Shown: piece by piece, positions 13,692 to 15,742 of the stretch
Layout: every line of letters begins with the position of its first letter
Position numbering within the stretch: the stretch's first letter is position 1
Assembly (NCBI GenBank): GCA_035491935.1
Contig: DATJJW010000227.1
Span: 1 to 15,742 of the forward strand
Source of the DNA: DATJJW01 sp035491935
Lineage (GTDB): Bacteria > Pseudomonadota > Alphaproteobacteria > ATCC43930 > CGMCC-115725
Length of the DNA stretch: 15,742 bases
Reading direction: 5' to 3'
Made by a program: the position numbers and the translations under genes
The notes under the pieces: model-generated
Seen by the model: only the letters and a program-made list of their open reading frames with translations
Database searches by the model: none
Told to the model about the DNA's origin: nothing

Positions 13692-15742
13692 TCAATGCCT
13701 GAATGACATGTGGCTCTGTGACTCGATCCACATCGCCGCCGCCCCGCGGCCCTGGTCGCGCAGGCTCAGGAGCTGCGCCCAGTCGAGGCTCGACGGGTTC
13801 TCCGGCAGTCTGGAGATGACCAGGCGCTCGATATGCGGCGGCGAGGGACGCTCGGATATCGCGCGCAATTCGTCGAGCAGCGGCCGCGAGAACACGATCT
13901 GGTTCAGCCGATCGTTGATCTCGCGCGCGCTTTTCGGCAGGTCGCCATGCTGCCGGGCCGGCATCAGCTCGACCAGCAGGACCGGCAAATGGCGGAAACT
14001 GTCGGCAAGCGGACGGACCGGCGGATTGGCGGTGTAGCCGCCGTCCCAATAGAAATCGCCGTCGATCTCGACCGCTTGGTGCAGCAGCGGCAGGGTGGTC
14101 GAGGCCAGGATGGCATCCAGCGAGATCGTCTCGTTGGTGAAGATGCGGCAGGCACCGTCGCTGATCCGAGTGGCCGAAATGAACAGGCGCGGGCAGTGCC
14201 GATGGTGCAGAGCCTCGATATCGATCTCTTGGGCCAGGATGTCGCGCAAGGGGTTCCGGTCGAGCGGGTTGAACTGATAGGGCGAGAACATCCGCGTCAA
14301 CAGGTCGAAGGCGGCGCTCCCGGCTTCCGCGCCCAGCTTGGGCAGCAACGGGAAATCGCCGAAGGGCGTGAAACGCGCCGCCTTGCTTATCTTCTGCCAG
14401 ACCCGTTCCAGCGCCTCCGCGGCATCGTCAGGGCCATCGGTCGTCCAATGGCTCGCCAGCACGCAGGCATTGACGGCACCGGCGCTGGCACCGCTGAGTG
14501 CCGCCGGCAAGACGCCGCCATCCTCCAGGATGCGATCGAGCACCCCCCAGGTGAAGGCGCCGAGCGGCCCGCCGCCCTGCAGCGCCAGCGACCAAAGCTT
14601 GGGCGGCGGAGCATGACGCGGCCGGGGTGCGCGTTGAGGGGTGCCCCTTGCCGGTTCCTGGGGTGAAGCCTGCTCCGGCGGCTCCGCCGTGGGCGCGTTG
14701 CGTACGAAGGCTTCGGGCTGTTGAGGTTCTGCCCGACGAGCCTCTGGCCGAGGAGCCTCTGGCCTCTGAGCTTCTGGCTTCTGGGGTTCCGGCTTCTGGC
14801 TTTCCAGCTTCTGGGGTTCCGGTCTCTGGGGCTCGGGTTTCCGGGCTTCCGGTTGCGGCGTTGCCTGCCGGGACGCTTCTGGCCGGGATGCTTCTGGCCG
14901 AGACGCTTCTGGCCGAGACGCTTCTGGCCGAGATGTTTCTGGCCGAGATGTTTCCGGTCGCGCGGCTTCGGTCGACGTCGAGATGGAGGGCGGCGTGCGC
15001 GCGTCGGCGGGCTCGGGCTTGGGCTCCGTCTTCAGGGGCGGCGGTTCCTGGACCGGCGCCCCGGTTTTTGCCGGTTCGGTGGACAGCTTGGGGGGCGCTG
15101 CCGAGGGCTCCGCCTGCGGGGCGGCATCCGTGGCGGCCTTGGGCTCGACATCGGCCCCGGCCTTGGCGCTTTCCGCTGCCTTCTCCGCCGTCCTGTCCTC
15201 AGGGGGCTTTTCTCCCGCCGCCTTGTTCATGGGCGGTGGCATGTCGAGCCGCGGGGAAGCCGTGCGCAAGGATTTGGGCAAGTCGGGCGGGCTCGGCTCC
15301 AACCGGAGCGGTCCCTGCCTGCCACGCGGCGTCTCGGCCAGGGTCGGCGTCGGTCGTTCTGCCGGCCTGTCGAAGCTGGGTTCGGGCGGTTGTGCCGGGG
15401 CTGGCCTGGTCCCCATCGGCGACATCATCGCGGGCAGGATCGGTGCCGGTCGCGGCGGCGGCGCCTTGGGCTCGGCCTTGGCCGGTTCGGTTTTGGCAGG
15501 TTCGGTCCTGGTTGGGGCGGCATCGGCCCTGGCGGCCTGAGGCGAGGCAGCTTGAGGCGGAACAGCTTGAGGCTGCGCAGCCTGGGGCTGGGTGGCTTCG
15601 GGTGGCGTGGGCTTGGGGGTGGCGGCCGTGGATGGCTGCTCCGGCTGGGGTTGCTGCCTGATGCCGGGCGGCGGTTCGGCCTGGTTTGGGTCGACGCCGG
15701 GGGGCGGACCGAAGAAGGACCGTCCGCCGCCTGCAGGCGGCG
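13692..15742 (-). CDS. Patatin-like phospholipase with long low-complexity N-terminus (5'-partial)
   Basis: The C-terminal 300 residues are a patatin-type lipid acyl hydrolase. LALQGGGPLGAF is the oxyanion-hole glycine loop, GASAG holds the nucleophile serine (codon 14484-14486), and WDGGY holds the catalytic aspartate (codon 14043-14045). A tail resembling DUF3734 follows. Before it lie about 380 residues rich in Pro, Glu, Ala, Lys and Gln, with pentapeptide repeats such as RPEAS and KPEPQ. An internal ATG at 15428 is the first in this frame within the window, but I translated upstream codon by codon and found no stop to the right edge. The same Pro/Ala-rich composition continues (for example PPPGVDPNQAEPPPG), so the true start is outside. 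The extension looks disordered and has no visible signal peptide. It could be a scaffold or envelope-spanning linker. The enzyme call is firm; the role of the extension is unknown. Confidence 0.88.
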   Translation of the reverse strand, partial: PPAGGGRSFFGPPPGVDPNQAEPPPGIRQQPQPEQPSTAATPKPTPPEATQPQAAQPQAVPPQAASPQAARADAAPTRTEPAKTEPAKAEPKAPPPRPAPILPAMMSPMGTRPAPAQPPEPSFDRPAERPTPTLAETPRGRQGPLRLEPSPPDLPKSLRTASPRLDMPPPMNKAAGEKPPEDRTAEKAAESAKAGADVEPKAATDAAPQAEPSAAPPKLSTEPAKTGAPVQEPPPLKTEPKPEPADARTPPSISTSTEAARPETSRPETSRPEASRPEASRPEASRPEASRQATPQPEARKPEPQRPEPQKLESQKPEPQKPEAQRPEAPRPEARRAEPQQPEAFVRNAPTAEPPEQASPQEPARGTPQRAPRPRHAPPPKLWSLALQGGGPLGAFTWGVLDRILEDGGVLPAALSGASAGAVNACVLASHWTTDGPDDAAEALERVWQKISKAARFTPFGDFPLLPKLGAEAGSAAFDLLTRMFSPYQFNPLDRNPLRDILAQEIDIEALHHRHCPRLFISATRISDGACRIFTNETISLDAILASTTLPLLHQAVEIDGDFYWDGGYTANPPVRPLADSFRHLPVLLVELMPARQHGDLPKSAREINDRLNQIVFSRPLLDELRAISERPSPPHIERLVISRLPENPSSLDWAQLLSLRDQGRGAAAMWIESQSHMSFRH
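14872..14961 (-). repeat. Six 15-bp coding tandem repeats (RPEAS/RPETS)
   Basis: Six successive 15-base units, of the form GACGCTTCTGGCCGA with a few changes, encode the pentapeptide R-P-E-A/T-S on the minus strand. Since 15 is a multiple of three, gain or loss of units would keep the phospholipase in frame. More diverged 15-base units encoding KPEPQ-like peptides continue to about 14740. Confidence 0.9.

Noticed and set aside
14740..14961. Possible CRISPR-like array
   Set aside because: Units are contiguous 15-mers with no spacers and lie in frame within a coding sequence.
14627..15661. 344-residue plus-strand frame with leucine-rich repeats such as LLAETLLAE
   Set aside because: It is the complement of the 15-bp repeats in the phospholipase linker; the apparent repeat peptide is a by-product, and the minus frame continues into a real catalytic domain.
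1..15742. tRNA, rRNA, riboswitch or insertion-sequence transposase
   Set aside because: No such sequence was recognised on either strand; gaps between genes are short and accounted for by repeats or promoters.

Overview
The window comes from a GC-rich proteobacterium, most likely an alphaproteobacterium. The grounds are strongly GC-biased codon use, an isoquinoline-oxidoreductase-like molybdenum enzyme pair, and intergenic palindromes of the ATGGCCGGG-N5-CCCGGCCAT type, which I associate with Rhizobiales and Rhodospirillales genomes (from memory, not searched). Genus cannot be decided from the sequence.

Layout, left to right. (1) Bases 1-1289 hold one AT-rich gene for a DGQHR-domain protein; its composition is unlike everything else here and suggests horizontal transfer, perhaps the edge of a defence island. 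(2) Bases 1312-4171 hold a two-gene operon for a Tat-exported, molybdopterin-dependent hydroxylase/dehydrogenase with its [2Fe-2S] subunit. (3) Bases 4186-4755 hold a compact unit: a 95-residue GIY-YIG nuclease gene flanked on each side by a pair of inverted 23-bp palindromes. This resembles a REPIN/RAYT arrangement with a different nuclease. (4) Bases 4825-8531 hold a catabolic operon: FAD monooxygenase, maleylacetate reductase and hydroxyquinol 1,2-dioxygenase. (5) A 41-bp near-perfect palindrome (8545-8585) precedes a second plus-strand pair: a metal-dependent amidohydrolase/decarboxylase and an aldo/keto reductase (8656-10498). (6) The rest is minus-strand, read from right to left: a patatin-like phospholipase with a huge Pro/Glu/Ala-rich N-terminal region running off the right edge, a LysR regulator, a small four-helix membrane protein, a Tat-exported amidohydrolase and a VOC (glyoxalase-fold) protein.

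How the genes fit together. The monooxygenase probably hydroxylates a resorcinol-like phenol to hydroxyquinol. The dioxygenase opens the ring to maleylacetate, and the reductase gives 3-oxoadipate for central metabolism. The two amidohydrolases, the aldo/keto reductase and the VOC protein look like peripheral enzymes that prepare a substrate; the Tat-exported one would act in the periplasm. The actual growth substrate, the uptake system and the 3-oxoadipate thiolysis genes are not in the window. The LysR gene is a candidate regulator, but it lies over 4 kb from the plus-strand operons.

No rRNA, tRNA, CRISPR array or classical insertion sequence is visible. Gaps between genes are all shorter than about 300 bases; the two around the GIY-YIG gene are filled mainly by palindromic repeats.
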